Shown here: one piece after another, positions 1-7,584 of the stretch
Numbering within the stretch: position 1 is the stretch's first letter
Layout: the number at the start of each line of letters is the position of its first letter
Assembly (NCBI GenBank): GCA_020634135.1
Contig: JACKCG010000004.1
Coordinates: 1-64,000 of the forward strand
Direction of reading: 5' to 3'
Length of the DNA: 64,000 nucleotides
Origin: Anaerolineaceae bacterium
GTDB taxonomy: Bacteria > Chloroflexota > Anaerolineae > Aggregatilineales > Phototrophicaceae
Made by a program: the position numbers and the translations under genes
Notes under the pieces: generated by a model
What the model saw: only the letters and a program-made list of their open reading frames with translations
What the model was told of the DNA's origin: nothing
Databases searched by the model: none

Positions 1-362
1 TCGAAGTGCTGGATTCCGACAACAACTACACCGAGGCCTACTTCTTTCATGGGCTGGCGGTGCAGACTGCTGAGGCGGTGGCGAACTATGTAAATAAAGT
101 GGTTATCGCACGGGAGTTAGGTATCCCGTCGGGCCAGGGTAAACGCTATAGCTGGGGTTACCCGGCCTGCCCTGACCTGGACGACCATGAAACCGTATTC
201 CGCCTGCTGCCGGGGGCGACGAGAGAACTTGGCCTGACTCTGACTGCGGCCTACCAATTGGTGCCTGAACAAAGCACGGCGGCGATTGTGGTGCATCATC
301 CCGATGCCAAATACTTCAGCGTGGGCAACCTTGATCGCTCCAGGCAGATTCTGGGGGAATAG
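1..362 (+). CDS. metH: methionine synthase (MetH), C-terminal activation domain, partial at left edge
   Basis: The frame is open to the left edge, so this is the 3' end of a larger gene. The roughly 120 visible residues match the AdoMet-binding activation domain of cobalamin-dependent methionine synthase. The hallmark is KRYSWGYPACPDLDDHE, the RxxxGYPAC motif that binds S-adenosylmethionine for reductive reactivation, followed by LTAAYQLVPEQSTAAIVVHHPDAKYF, typical of the domain end. The whole enzyme transfers a methyl group from 5-methyl-THF to homocysteine. The stop codon TAG overlaps the start region of the next gene (TAGTGATG), suggesting translational coupling. A BHMT-MTHFR fusion 3.7 kb downstream serves the same pathway. 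The cobalamin, folate and homocysteine domains lie outside the window. Confidence 0.93.
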   Translation, partial: EVLDSDNNYTEAYFFHGLAVQTAEAVANYVNKVVIARELGIPSGQGKRYSWGYPACPDLDDHETVFRLLPGATRELGLTLTAAYQLVPEQSTAAIVVHHPDAKYFSVGNLDRSRQILGE

Positions 363-364
363 TG

Positions 365-1021
365 ATGTCAGACCGTCCCCTTCCGGACACCCAATCCAGC
401 TACAGCGCGGTTGCGGAGGAATACGCCGAAAAGTTCTTCGGCGAACTCGCGCACAAACCTAAAGACTGTGAACTGCTGGATCGCTTCGCGGCGATGACCG
501 CTGGGAAGGGGCGGGTCTGTGATCTGGGTTGCGGGCCGGGACAGATCGCCCGTTATCTGCATGAACGCGGTGTGGAGGTGTGCGGGATAGACCTTGCGCC
601 GGGCATGGTAGAGGTCGCCCGTCGCCTGAACCCGGCTATTTCGTTTGAAGTAGGAGATATGAGGGCGCTGCCACTTGCGAACGAGTCACTGGCGGGACTC
701 GCCGCCTTCTACTCGATCATCCACATCCCCCGCCCGGACGTAACGGAAGTCTTAGGCGAATTGCGCCGCGTCCTGCAACCGGGCGGGATGCTGCTGCTGG
801 CTTTCCACGGTGGTAATGAGGTGGTTCACCTCGATGAATGGTGGGGAAAGGCGGTTGCACTCGATTTTACCTTTTTCGAGCGGGAGGAAATGGAAGGATA
901 TTTACGGGCGGCAGGACTGTCTATCGTGGAAACAATCCAGCGTGATCCGTATGTCGAAGTTGAACATCCCAGCCAACGCATGTATATCTTTTCTACCAAA
1001 GGGACGATTGAATGTCACTGA
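365..1021 (+). CDS. class I SAM-dependent methyltransferase
   Basis: A 218-residue protein with a Rossmann-type methyltransferase fold of the Methyltransf_11/25 kind. Motif I is VCDLGCGPGQIARYL near residue 51; an acidic residue follows in VCGIDLAPGMVEVARR, and GDMRALPL gives the adenine-contacting motif. ATG at 365 is preferred over GTG at 362. Its start touches the metH stop and its stop overlaps the start of the deaminase gene by 10 bases, so the three are probably one transcript. The substrate cannot be told from the sequence. Placed between metH and adenosine deaminase, it fits the methyl cycle, but that is inference. Confidence 0.85.
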   Translation: MSDRPLPDTQSSYSAVAEEYAEKFFGELAHKPKDCELLDRFAAMTAGKGRVCDLGCGPGQIARYLHERGVEVCGIDLAPGMVEVARRLNPAISFEVGDMRALPLANESLAGLAAFYSIIHIPRPDVTEVLGELRRVLQPGGMLLLAFHGGNEVVHLDEWWGKAVALDFTFFEREEMEGYLRAAGLSIVETIQRDPYVEVEHPSQRMYIFSTKGTIECH

Positions 1022-2073
1022 CCGAATTCATCAAAGCCATGCCGAAGGTCGAACTGCATGTTCACCTGGAAGGTGCAACTCAGCCGGAAACCTTGCTCAA
1101 ACTGGCGCGGAAGCATAACGTCGCGCTGCCTGCCGACACAATAGAAGGCCTGCGTGAGTGGTTTATCTTTCGTGATTTCTGGCATTTTGGCGACATCTAC
1201 ATCAAGATTTCCGAGTGTATCCGCACGCCGGATGACATCGAACTGCTCACGCGGGAGTTCCTGCAAGGGCAGGCGGCGCAGCACATTCTCCACAGTGAAG
1301 TGACGTACACGCCCTATACCCACTACAAACAGAAGGGGCTGCCGTTTGAGGATCAGCTAGCGGCGATTAACCGGGCGCGAGCCTGGGCGGAAGCCGAACT
1401 GGGCGTGACGATGGGACTGATTATTGATATTTCCCGCAATGTCACCCCGGAGGAAGGGCTGGTCACGGCGGAATGGGCGATTCAGCACCGGGATAATGGC
1501 GTGATCGCGCTTGGCCTGGGCGGGCCGGAAAACGGCCACCCGCCGGAAAAACATGCTGAGGCTTTCCGTCGTGTGCACGAATCCGGGGTGACCTGTATCC
1601 TGCACGCGGGCGAACTGGCGGGCGCGGAGAGTATCTGGGGGGCGCTGACGGTTGGGCATAGTGTTCGAATCGGGCACGGCGTTCGCTGCCTGGAAGACCC
1701 GGCGCTGGTGGCCGAACTGCGTGAGAAGCAGATTCCACTGGAAGTCTGCCCGTCGAGTAATGTCTGCCTGGGGGTTGTGCCAAGCTTCGCCGAACACCCG
1801 CTGCCCCGCCTGATTGCGGAAGGACTGTATGTAACGCTGAACTCCGACGATCCCCCGATGTTTAACACCACGCTGACTGATGAGTACCTGTTGGTGGCGA
1901 AACATTTCGGCCTGGGTGCCGACGCGCTGGAAAAACTCGCGCTGAATGCGCTGTGGGCGGCGCGGTTGCCGGAATACGTCAAGGCGAGTCTTTCCACTCG
2001 TTTCCGTGCCGAATTCCAGACCCTGCGCCGTGACCTGATGGGCTGGCCGTTTCGTGAGGCGACACACGGGTAA
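1012..2073 (+). CDS. add: adenosine deaminase family protein
   Basis: A 353-residue amidohydrolase-superfamily enzyme of the adenosine/adenine deaminase family. Metal ligands and catalytic residues are visible: HVHLEG at residues 16-21, HAGE near residue 197 with the catalytic Glu, GHGVR near 222, and NSDDPPMF near 277 with the paired Asp. The family deaminates adenosine to inosine in the cytoplasm. With metH and a methyltransferase upstream, a role in clearing adenosine made from S-adenosylhomocysteine is plausible. The start overlaps the upstream gene (ATGTCACTGA). Adenine deaminase or a related aminohydrolase activity cannot be excluded by sequence alone. Confidence 0.88.
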   Translation: MSLTEFIKAMPKVELHVHLEGATQPETLLKLARKHNVALPADTIEGLREWFIFRDFWHFGDIYIKISECIRTPDDIELLTREFLQGQAAQHILHSEVTYTPYTHYKQKGLPFEDQLAAINRARAWAEAELGVTMGLIIDISRNVTPEEGLVTAEWAIQHRDNGVIALGLGGPENGHPPEKHAEAFRRVHESGVTCILHAGELAGAESIWGALTVGHSVRIGHGVRCLEDPALVAELREKQIPLEVCPSSNVCLGVVPSFAEHPLPRLIAEGLYVTLNSDDPPMFNTTLTDEYLLVAKHFGLGADALEKLALNALWAARLPEYVKASLSTRFRAEFQTLRRDLMGWPFREATHG

Positions 2074-2115
2074 CTCAGTGACCGCAGCTTTGCGGGAGAT
2101 GAAGGAGTCTCGATC

Positions 2116-2583
2116 ATGACGGAATGGCACATCCCGGAGATCATCAGGCACAGGCATCCGGTCACGCAAAACGTGAACGAGATATATGATGAACGGCTCA
2201 CCGTCGGACAGAAGACCGCTGAATGGGTGGCAAAAAATGTCGGTTCGTGGCGCTTTATCATCGCGCAATCGGTTCTCTTGTTCATCTGGATCATTCTGAA
2301 CTCGCTTGCCTTGGTTGAACATTGGGACCCGTATCCGTTTATTCTCATGAATCTCGTGCTTTCCACCCAGGCGGCTTTCGCCACGCCAATCATAATGATG
2401 AGTCAGAACCGGCAGGCAGCGAGAGACCGGCTGGAAAGTCACAACGATTACCAGGTGAATCTGAAGGCTGAAACCGAAGTTCGCGTCATACTGGAGCGAT
2501 TGGAAGAGCAGAGCCGGATGATTGTCGAATTGCAGGACATGATCCGCGATTTACGCAGCCGCAATAGTGCAGGCCGGGAATAG
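2116..2583 (+). CDS. DUF1003 membrane protein
   Basis: A 155-residue protein with the DUF1003 pattern: a basic N-terminus, then two membrane segments (about FIIAQSVLLFIWIILNSLAL and FILMNLVLSTQAAFATPIIM) with the conserved WDPYPF loop between them, then SQNRQAARDR. The C-terminal 45 residues are rich in Glu, Arg and Leu and look like a coiled coil. DUF1003 proteins are bacterial inner-membrane proteins of unknown function. It starts 42 bases after add behind GGAG-like sequence (gaaggagtctcgatcATG), so it is probably co-transcribed. Confidence 0.88.
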   Translation: MTEWHIPEIIRHRHPVTQNVNEIYDERLTVGQKTAEWVAKNVGSWRFIIAQSVLLFIWIILNSLALVEHWDPYPFILMNLVLSTQAAFATPIIMMSQNRQAARDRLESHNDYQVNLKAETEVRVILERLEEQSRMIVELQDMIRDLRSRNSAGRE

Positions 2584-2611
2584 CTTCCGGATTGAGGTTT
2601 GCGAAAAACCA

Positions 2612-3532
2612 ATGATAATTTCCGCCAGCTACCGCACTGATATTCCCGCGTTCTATGGCGAGTGGTTTATGAATCGCCTGGATGCCGGGTACTGTTTGGT
2701 CGAGAATCCTTACAGCGGTCAGCCCTATCGGGTCAGCTTGCGGCGGGAAGATGTGGATGGTTTCGTGTTCTGGACGAAGAACCTCACGCCGTTTATGGGG
2801 TCGCTCAAGCCGATTCGGGTACGTGGGTTTCCGTTCGTCGTGCAGTACAGTATCAATGCCTATCCGCGCCAACTGGAATTTTCGGTGGTGGATGCGGAGC
2901 GTGCCGTCGCACAGATGCGGCAGGTGGCAGTGGATTATGGGGAGCGCGTCCCGGTCTGGCGCTACGATCCCATCCTGTTCACATCACTCACCCCGCCCGA
3001 TTTCCACCGGGAGAACTTCGCCCGGTTAGCGGCGGCATTGGCCGGTTCTACAGACGAAGTTGTGATTTCGTTCGCGCAGATATACCAGAAAACCCGCCGT
3101 AACCTGTCCTGGGCGGCGCGGGAGTTTGATTTCACCTGGGATGACCCGCCCGACGCGACCAAATTGGAACTGGTATCTGAATTGACGGCTATCGCCCGCC
3201 AACATGGGATGCAGTTGACAGTGTGCTCGCAGCGGCAGTATATCGTACCCGGCGTGGAAGCTGCCCGCTGTATTGATGCCCGACGGCTGGCAGATATAGC
3301 GGGGAAAGTTATCAACGTGCCTCTGAAAGGTAACCGCCCCGATTGTGCCTGTCACCTTTCGCGGGACATCGGCGCGTATGACACCTGCCCGCATGGCTGT
3401 GTTTACTGTTACGCCGTGCGCGAACGAGCTTTGGCATTGTCACGCTACCGGGAGCACAATCCTACGGGAGACTTTCTGTATCGAGTAGAACAGTCGGAAG
3501 CTGAGCCAGAGATTCAGCCCCGGCTGTTATAA
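2612..3532 (+). CDS. DUF1848 family protein with C-terminal cysteine cluster
   Basis: A 306-residue protein opening with MIISASYRTDIPAFYGEWF, the standard N-terminus of DUF1848; for this reason ATG at 2612 is preferred to the in-frame GTG at 2567 inside the DUF1003 gene. Conserved stretches include FVFWTKNL, VQYSIN and RYDPI. The C-terminus has CACHLSRDIGAYDTCPHGC followed by VYCYA, a run of closely spaced cysteines suggesting an iron-sulfur or zinc site. The family resembles radical-SAM/SPL-like folds, but its function is not established. The gene follows DUF1003 with a short gap and probably belongs to the same transcript. Confidence 0.87.
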   Translation: MIISASYRTDIPAFYGEWFMNRLDAGYCLVENPYSGQPYRVSLRREDVDGFVFWTKNLTPFMGSLKPIRVRGFPFVVQYSINAYPRQLEFSVVDAERAVAQMRQVAVDYGERVPVWRYDPILFTSLTPPDFHRENFARLAAALAGSTDEVVISFAQIYQKTRRNLSWAAREFDFTWDDPPDATKLELVSELTAIARQHGMQLTVCSQRQYIVPGVEAARCIDARRLADIAGKVINVPLKGNRPDCACHLSRDIGAYDTCPHGCVYCYAVRERALALSRYREHNPTGDFLYRVEQSEAEPEIQPRLL

Positions 3533-3543
3533 GGAGCGTAGGT

Positions 3544-3945
3544 ATGTATAACGACCCGGATATTCGGCGGCACAACCCACGCAATGTCCTTGCGGGAGTG
3601 GTATTGATTATCGTCGGTGTGGTAATTCTATCGGTATTGACGGTGACATTTATTGATAACCGCTGCTACGACGACAGTACGGCCTGGCTGCCTGTGTATC
3701 CAAATGCGACGGTGCAATCGGTAGAGTATGACTATTTCCGTGCATGGGGGATTGGTGAAACCGAGATGATTCTGGTTTCTCCTGACGACCGGATCACTGT
3801 AAACACCTGGTATGCTAACACAATGGAGGAAATCGCTAAAAAGTACACCGGACGGGGTTTGGCCGATACCGACTATCAGATTCGCCGAAACCCAAATGGG
3901 GATGGCACTGTAATCACCCTGTCAAGCGCCTGTGCCAATTCGTAA
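3544..3945 (+). CDS. single-pass membrane protein, unknown function
   Basis: A 133-residue protein with one hydrophobic segment at about residues 16-36 (VLAGVVLIIVGVVILSVLTV) after a short N-terminus rich in Asn and Arg. The remaining 95 residues are soluble and presumably extracytoplasmic, with two cysteines (one just after the membrane segment, one at the C-terminus) that could pair. The pattern YPNATVQSVEYDYF is seen in small Chloroflexota lipoprotein-like proteins, but no named family is recognised. It has a ribosome-binding site (aaggagcgtaggtATG) and follows DUF1848 by 11 bases. Confidence 0.7.
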   Translation: MYNDPDIRRHNPRNVLAGVVLIIVGVVILSVLTVTFIDNRCYDDSTAWLPVYPNATVQSVEYDYFRAWGIGETEMILVSPDDRITVNTWYANTMEEIAKKYTGRGLADTDYQIRRNPNGDGTVITLSSACANS

Positions 3946-4047
3946 ATTCAGGTAATGCGCGGCGATTCGAGTCAGAAATAGAAAGGAACTGAAAGTTCAG
4001 CGGGGTTTGGCAGGTGGTCAGCAGGTTAGTGAGAGGGAGTAATCAGA

Positions 4048-5922
4048 ATGGCAAAAGTGACATTCAGGGATCGTATCCGACAGGATAGGCCGATTTTGGG
4101 GGACGGCGCGATGGGGACAGCTCTGCACCAGCTGGGTATCCCATTGAACACCTGCTTTGACGAGTTAAACCTGACTCGCCCCCAGGTTGTTGCCCAGATC
4201 CACCGGGAGTATATTGAGGCTGGCGCGGAACTGATTGAAACCAATACCTTTGGCTCCAATCGTTATAAGCTGGAAAAACATGGGTTGGAAGACCAGGTAG
4301 CCGCCATCAATGCCGCCGGGGTTGACCTGGCGCGTCGCGTCATCCAGGCGAGTTTCAGGGATAATGTCTATCTGGCCGGATCGGTTGGGCCACTGGGGGT
4401 GCGCCTCAAACCGTTTGGCCGTATTAAGCCGGAAGAAGCACGGGCGGCCTTTGCCGAACAGATTTCTGCATTGGCAACGGCAGGAGTGGATGTCATTCTC
4501 TTCGAGACGTTTAGTGATCGCATCGAACTGCTCGAGGCCCTGGCCGCTGCCAGAGAGGTCGTGCCCGATATGCCGGTCATCTGCCAGATGACCTTCGCCC
4601 AGGATAACCGCACGCTTCTTGGCGATCTTCCCGCGACAGTTGCTCGCGACCTGTATCACGCTGGGGCGGATGTTATCGGCGTTAATTGTGGTGGCGGGCC
4701 GGAGCAAAACTCCCAGGTCTTACAGGCCATGCGGCAGGCCGTGCCGGATGCTGTCTGCTCGATTTTTGCCAATGCCGGTTTCCCGGCGCAGGTCGGGGAA
4801 CGCATGATGTACCCAGCAACTGAATCCTATATGGGAGAATATGCACTGACCTTCAAGGCGCAGGGTGCGGCAATTATCGGCGGCTGCTGTGGCACGACCC
4901 CGGCGCATATCGCCGCAATGCGCCACGCGCTGGACGATACCAGCCTGCCGCTGCCAAAAATTGACCTGCTTGAAGTCAATGGTGACGAAAAATCCGATGT
5001 AGTGGAACGCCCAACAGAACTGGCGCGAAAACTCGCGGCTGGCCGTTTTGTCGTCACAGTGGAAATCACGCCGCCGCGCAGTTTTGTACCTCAGAAGATG
5101 CTGGCCGCCGCCCAACTCCTCCAGGAATCCGGCGCGGATATGGTGAACGTGGCCGACAGCCCGACGGCCCGGATGCGGATGAGTCCCTGGGCTGTGTGCC
5201 ACTTTTTGCAGTCCCGCCTGGGAATCGAGACAGTGCTGCACTTCCCCACGCGGGGGCGCAACCTGCTGCGGGTGCAGGGAGACCTGCTGGCCGCGCACGC
5301 CCTGGGGCTGCGGAATCTCTTTGTGGCGATGGGTGATCCTACCAAAATCGGTGATTATCCCGAAGCGATGGATAATTACGACGTGACACCATCGGGGTTG
5401 ATTGGTATCATCAAGCAGCGTATGAACAGTGGCGTTGACCAGGCCGGGAACTCAATCGGCCAACCGACTACCTTTACGGTTGGCGGTGCGCTGAATATGA
5501 ACGCGCTCGACTTAGACCGGGAAATCGGCGTATTGCGGAAGAAAATTGACGCCGGAGCAGATTTCGTACTGGGGCAGCCGGTATATGACCCGCCTGTGAT
5601 CGAGCGCTTCCACAAACGTTACCAAGAAATCGAGGGGGCGCCGTTCACACTCCCGGTGCTGATGGGAGTACTGCCGCTGTACAGCCTGCGTCACGCACAA
5701 TTCCTGAATAACGAGATACCGGGCATCACTGTGCCTGATCCGCTACTCAAGCGGATGGAAGATGCCGGTGACGATGCGCCGCAGGAAGGTATTAAGATTG
5801 CCCAGGAACTGCTGCTGACGATGCGCGGCCTGGTGCAAGGGGCCTATATTATTCCGGCCTTCAATCGTTTTGAACTGGCTGCGGAAGTGATAGACGTTCT
5901 GCATGTCGCGCCGGCGCGATAG
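4048..5922 (+). CDS. bifunctional homocysteine S-methyltransferase / methylenetetrahydrofolate reductase
   Basis: A 624-residue fusion. Residues 1 to about 300 are a zinc-dependent homocysteine methyltransferase: GDGAMGTALHQLG near the N-terminus, Cys214 in NCGGG, and Cys280-Cys281 in IGGCCGTTPAHI as zinc ligands. Residues from about 330 onward are a MetF-like FAD/TIM-barrel reductase starting at VVTVEITPPRSF, with NLFVAMGDPTKIGDYPEA and GADFVLGQPVYDP. The fusion is like Bacillus YitJ: it reduces methylene-THF to methyl-THF and methylates homocysteine. It supplies the substrate of MetH encoded at the window's left edge. About 100 bases precede the start; no standard SAM riboswitch could be recognised there by eye. 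Confidence 0.92.
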   Translation: MAKVTFRDRIRQDRPILGDGAMGTALHQLGIPLNTCFDELNLTRPQVVAQIHREYIEAGAELIETNTFGSNRYKLEKHGLEDQVAAINAAGVDLARRVIQASFRDNVYLAGSVGPLGVRLKPFGRIKPEEARAAFAEQISALATAGVDVILFETFSDRIELLEALAAAREVVPDMPVICQMTFAQDNRTLLGDLPATVARDLYHAGADVIGVNCGGGPEQNSQVLQAMRQAVPDAVCSIFANAGFPAQVGERMMYPATESYMGEYALTFKAQGAAIIGGCCGTTPAHIAAMRHALDDTSLPLPKIDLLEVNGDEKSDVVERPTELARKLAAGRFVVTVEITPPRSFVPQKMLAAAQLLQESGADMVNVADSPTARMRMSPWAVCHFLQSRLGIETVLHFPTRGRNLLRVQGDLLAAHALGLRNLFVAMGDPTKIGDYPEAMDNYDVTPSGLIGIIKQRMNSGVDQAGNSIGQPTTFTVGGALNMNALDLDREIGVLRKKIDAGADFVLGQPVYDPPVIERFHKRYQEIEGAPFTLPVLMGVLPLYSLRHAQFLNNEIPGITVPDPLLKRMEDAGDDAPQEGIKIAQELLLTMRGLVQGAYIIPAFNRFELAAEVIDVLHVAPAR

Positions 5923-5956
5923 CGATCAATCGAGGACAGACGAGAGGGTAGGCAGC

Positions 5957-6271
5957 ATGGATACACCTAATGACCCCAACCATCTGCGGCGGGTACTGGA
6001 AATCAGTCACCGCAGTAATAACCAATCATTGGTGCTGACTATTCTGGTGCGGATTGCCGAGTGGTTGGATGATAGTGGTGACAAAGATTCCGCTGCCGAA
6101 CTGGTCATCTTTGTGCTCGAATACCCACTATTTGGCCGGACACGTGCCCGTGCCGAGGAACTCTACCTGCAATTGGAAGCCGAAGTTTGTCCGCGTGTAC
6201 TGGTAGACGCCCGCACAACGGCTAATGAGCGCACACTGGATGATATGGTCGCAGCAGTGTTAGCCGGGTAG
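5957..6271 (+). CDS. small hypothetical protein
   Basis: A 104-residue, probably helical cytoplasmic protein starting MDTPNDPNHLRRVLEISHRS. ATG at 5957 is chosen because it has a purine-rich site upstream (cgagagggtaggcagc); the upstream in-frame start lies inside the previous gene. The stretch DSAAELVIFVLEYPLFGRTRARAEELYLQLE resembles the terminal helical repeats found at the C-termini of large TPR/AAA regulators in Chloroflexota, here as a free-standing small protein. No function can be assigned. It is 34 bases downstream of the BHMT-MTHFR gene and may share its transcript. Confidence 0.62.
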   Translation: MDTPNDPNHLRRVLEISHRSNNQSLVLTILVRIAEWLDDSGDKDSAAELVIFVLEYPLFGRTRARAEELYLQLEAEVCPRVLVDARTTANERTLDDMVAAVLAG

Positions 6272-6279
6272 TCGGATGA

Positions 6280-6894
6280 TTATTCGAGGGGTATGTTCGC
6301 CAGCATCTCTCCCGCGAAAACGGGAAAAGATAGCCGGTTTTCCGCTGGTGCTAGCGGGCATACCCAGCGTGCGTTATAGGAACAGGATGGATTATAAGCG
6401 TAATTGAAGTCCAGTATGATGCTGTCCCCTTCTGTCCCCAGGTCAGCGCCTTTTATGGTGTCGTACAGGTAACGTCCCGCACCGTAGGTTATGTCCTTAT
6501 TGGTGGTATCGCCAAACGGAAGGAACACGCCGCCCCCGTACCCCTTAATCCAGAACAGGCTCAAGTGCCCGCTGCCGTTGGGTAAAGTGAACTTTACCTG
6601 CCCGAACCGTTCGTAAGTCAATCGCCCATCTTCTCCCAGATCAACCTGTAAGATGTCTGGCTCAACATTCTGATCAATTTGAGCTACGACCCGATACGCC
6701 GGATTATAGGCGTAATAACGTAGGCCGGTAAATGCAGCCTTCTGGTCGGGACTCAGCGCCGACTGCGAATGGTGGTGAAACAGATCATCGCGTGCCTGGC
6801 GAAACTGAGTACAGGTTGTCTCGTAATCTTCGTTTTCGCGCACAGCGGTGTACATGGCTGTGACCCGGCGGCGGTAGTCCAGCAGGTCAAGCAT
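6280..6894 (-). CDS. DUF1684 domain protein
   Basis: A 204-residue protein starting MLDLLDYRRRVTAMYTAV. The C-terminal half carries the DUF1684 signature: LPFGDTTNKDITYGAGRYLY, then LDFNYAYNPSCSYN followed by WVCPLAPAENRL, with two conserved Cys and an acidic end. The start at 6894 overlaps the end of the upstream MOSC gene by 8 bases (ATGCTTGA), so the two are translationally coupled. DUF1684 proteins have no established activity. Pairing with a MOSC protein suggests a shared sulfur- or cofactor-related role, but this is inference only. Confidence 0.87.
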   Translation of the reverse strand: MLDLLDYRRRVTAMYTAVRENEDYETTCTQFRQARDDLFHHHSQSALSPDQKAAFTGLRYYAYNPAYRVVAQIDQNVEPDILQVDLGEDGRLTYERFGQVKFTLPNGSGHLSLFWIKGYGGGVFLPFGDTTNKDITYGAGRYLYDTIKGADLGTEGDSIILDFNYAYNPSCSYNARWVCPLAPAENRLSFPVFAGEMLANIPLE

Positions 6895-7468
6895 AAACAC
6901 GATCGCCGGCCTGAATGGTGAAATCGCTCCTGCCATGGGCAGCCGCCAGCAAGAAGCCGCGTACCCCGTTATCCAGGAATTGTAGCACCTCTTTCTGGTC
7001 ACTGCCTTCCAGCTTGCGCCCTGCTGCGAACTGGCTGAACGGTACGCAGGGCGCAGCCGGTTCAACCACATCTAGCTGAATCTGCGCCCCTGTTGCTGGA
7101 TTCTCGAAAATGAGATAAGTCCCCAGGTCGGCCAGGGTGTAGGTGTGATCGCTTTCGATGATGATGTTCTCCCCGGCGATACCATCCGTCATATGGTTGC
7201 CAAAACGGATACGCATCTGCTCGTAGTAGGCGGTCAGCCCGATGGAAATACCATTATCTCCCCGGTTGCGTGTATGCGGGTGTGCTGTATGATGCACATC
7301 CACCAACCTTTCGCCACCAGCCATCAGCCCGATCACACCATCCTGTGTCACCAGCAGGCTATCTACGACCTGCAAACCGTCCGGGTCGTATCGCCGGTTT
7401 GGTTTCTCTCCAACTTTCAGAGGCCTTCGCTGGACTTGTACGAATTTTACCGTGCCGATTGCGTGCAT
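6887..7468 (-). CDS. MOSC-like domain protein
   Basis: A 193-residue protein with features of MOSC (molybdenum cofactor sulfurase C-terminal) domains: a histidine-containing stretch VDVHHTAHPHTRNRGDNGIS, then FGNHMTDGIAGENI, the usual 'G..GENI' turn, and a late Cys in EPAAPCVPFS, the place where MOSC proteins have their sulfur-carrying Cys. MOSC proteins handle sulfur on a cysteine for metal-sulfur cluster or cofactor chemistry. The gene overlaps the downstream DUF1684 gene. The family call rests on pattern recognition of these motifs, so confidence is moderate. Confidence 0.72.
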   Translation of the reverse strand: MHAIGTVKFVQVQRRPLKVGEKPNRRYDPDGLQVVDSLLVTQDGVIGLMAGGERLVDVHHTAHPHTRNRGDNGISIGLTAYYEQMRIRFGNHMTDGIAGENIIIESDHTYTLADLGTYLIFENPATGAQIQLDVVEPAAPCVPFSQFAAGRKLEGSDQKEVLQFLDNGVRGFLLAAAHGRSDFTIQAGDRVYA

Positions 7469-7512
7469 ACACTGTAACCTCTCATTATATTGTGTCTTTA
7501 AGGGGATTCAGG

Positions 7513-7534
7513 AGGGCGAGGTACGCCTCGCCCT
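7513..7534. repeat. perfect 9-bp palindrome between two minus-strand genes
   Basis: Arms AGGGCGAGG and CCTCGCCCT enclose a 4-base loop, between the RNase J stop and the MOSC start. On the minus strand it lies 50 bases after rnj and could end that transcript, but no U-run follows. It resembles other GC-rich palindromes in the window and may be an interspersed repeat. Confidence 0.6.
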
Positions 7535-7584
7535 AAAGTTACTTTCTGCTCGCTGCTTTCGACTGTTGACCAGACAGGTTTCGA

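Noticed and set aside
1357..2442. 361-codon minus-strand open frame over add and DUF1003
   Set aside because: It covers two genes of clear homology on the plus strand and shows a biased, arginine-rich composition typical of shadow frames in GC-rich DNA.
3946..4047. Possible SAM riboswitch before the BHMT-MTHFR gene
   Set aside because: About 100 bases with some pairing, but I could not recognise the conserved core of any SAM riboswitch class by eye.
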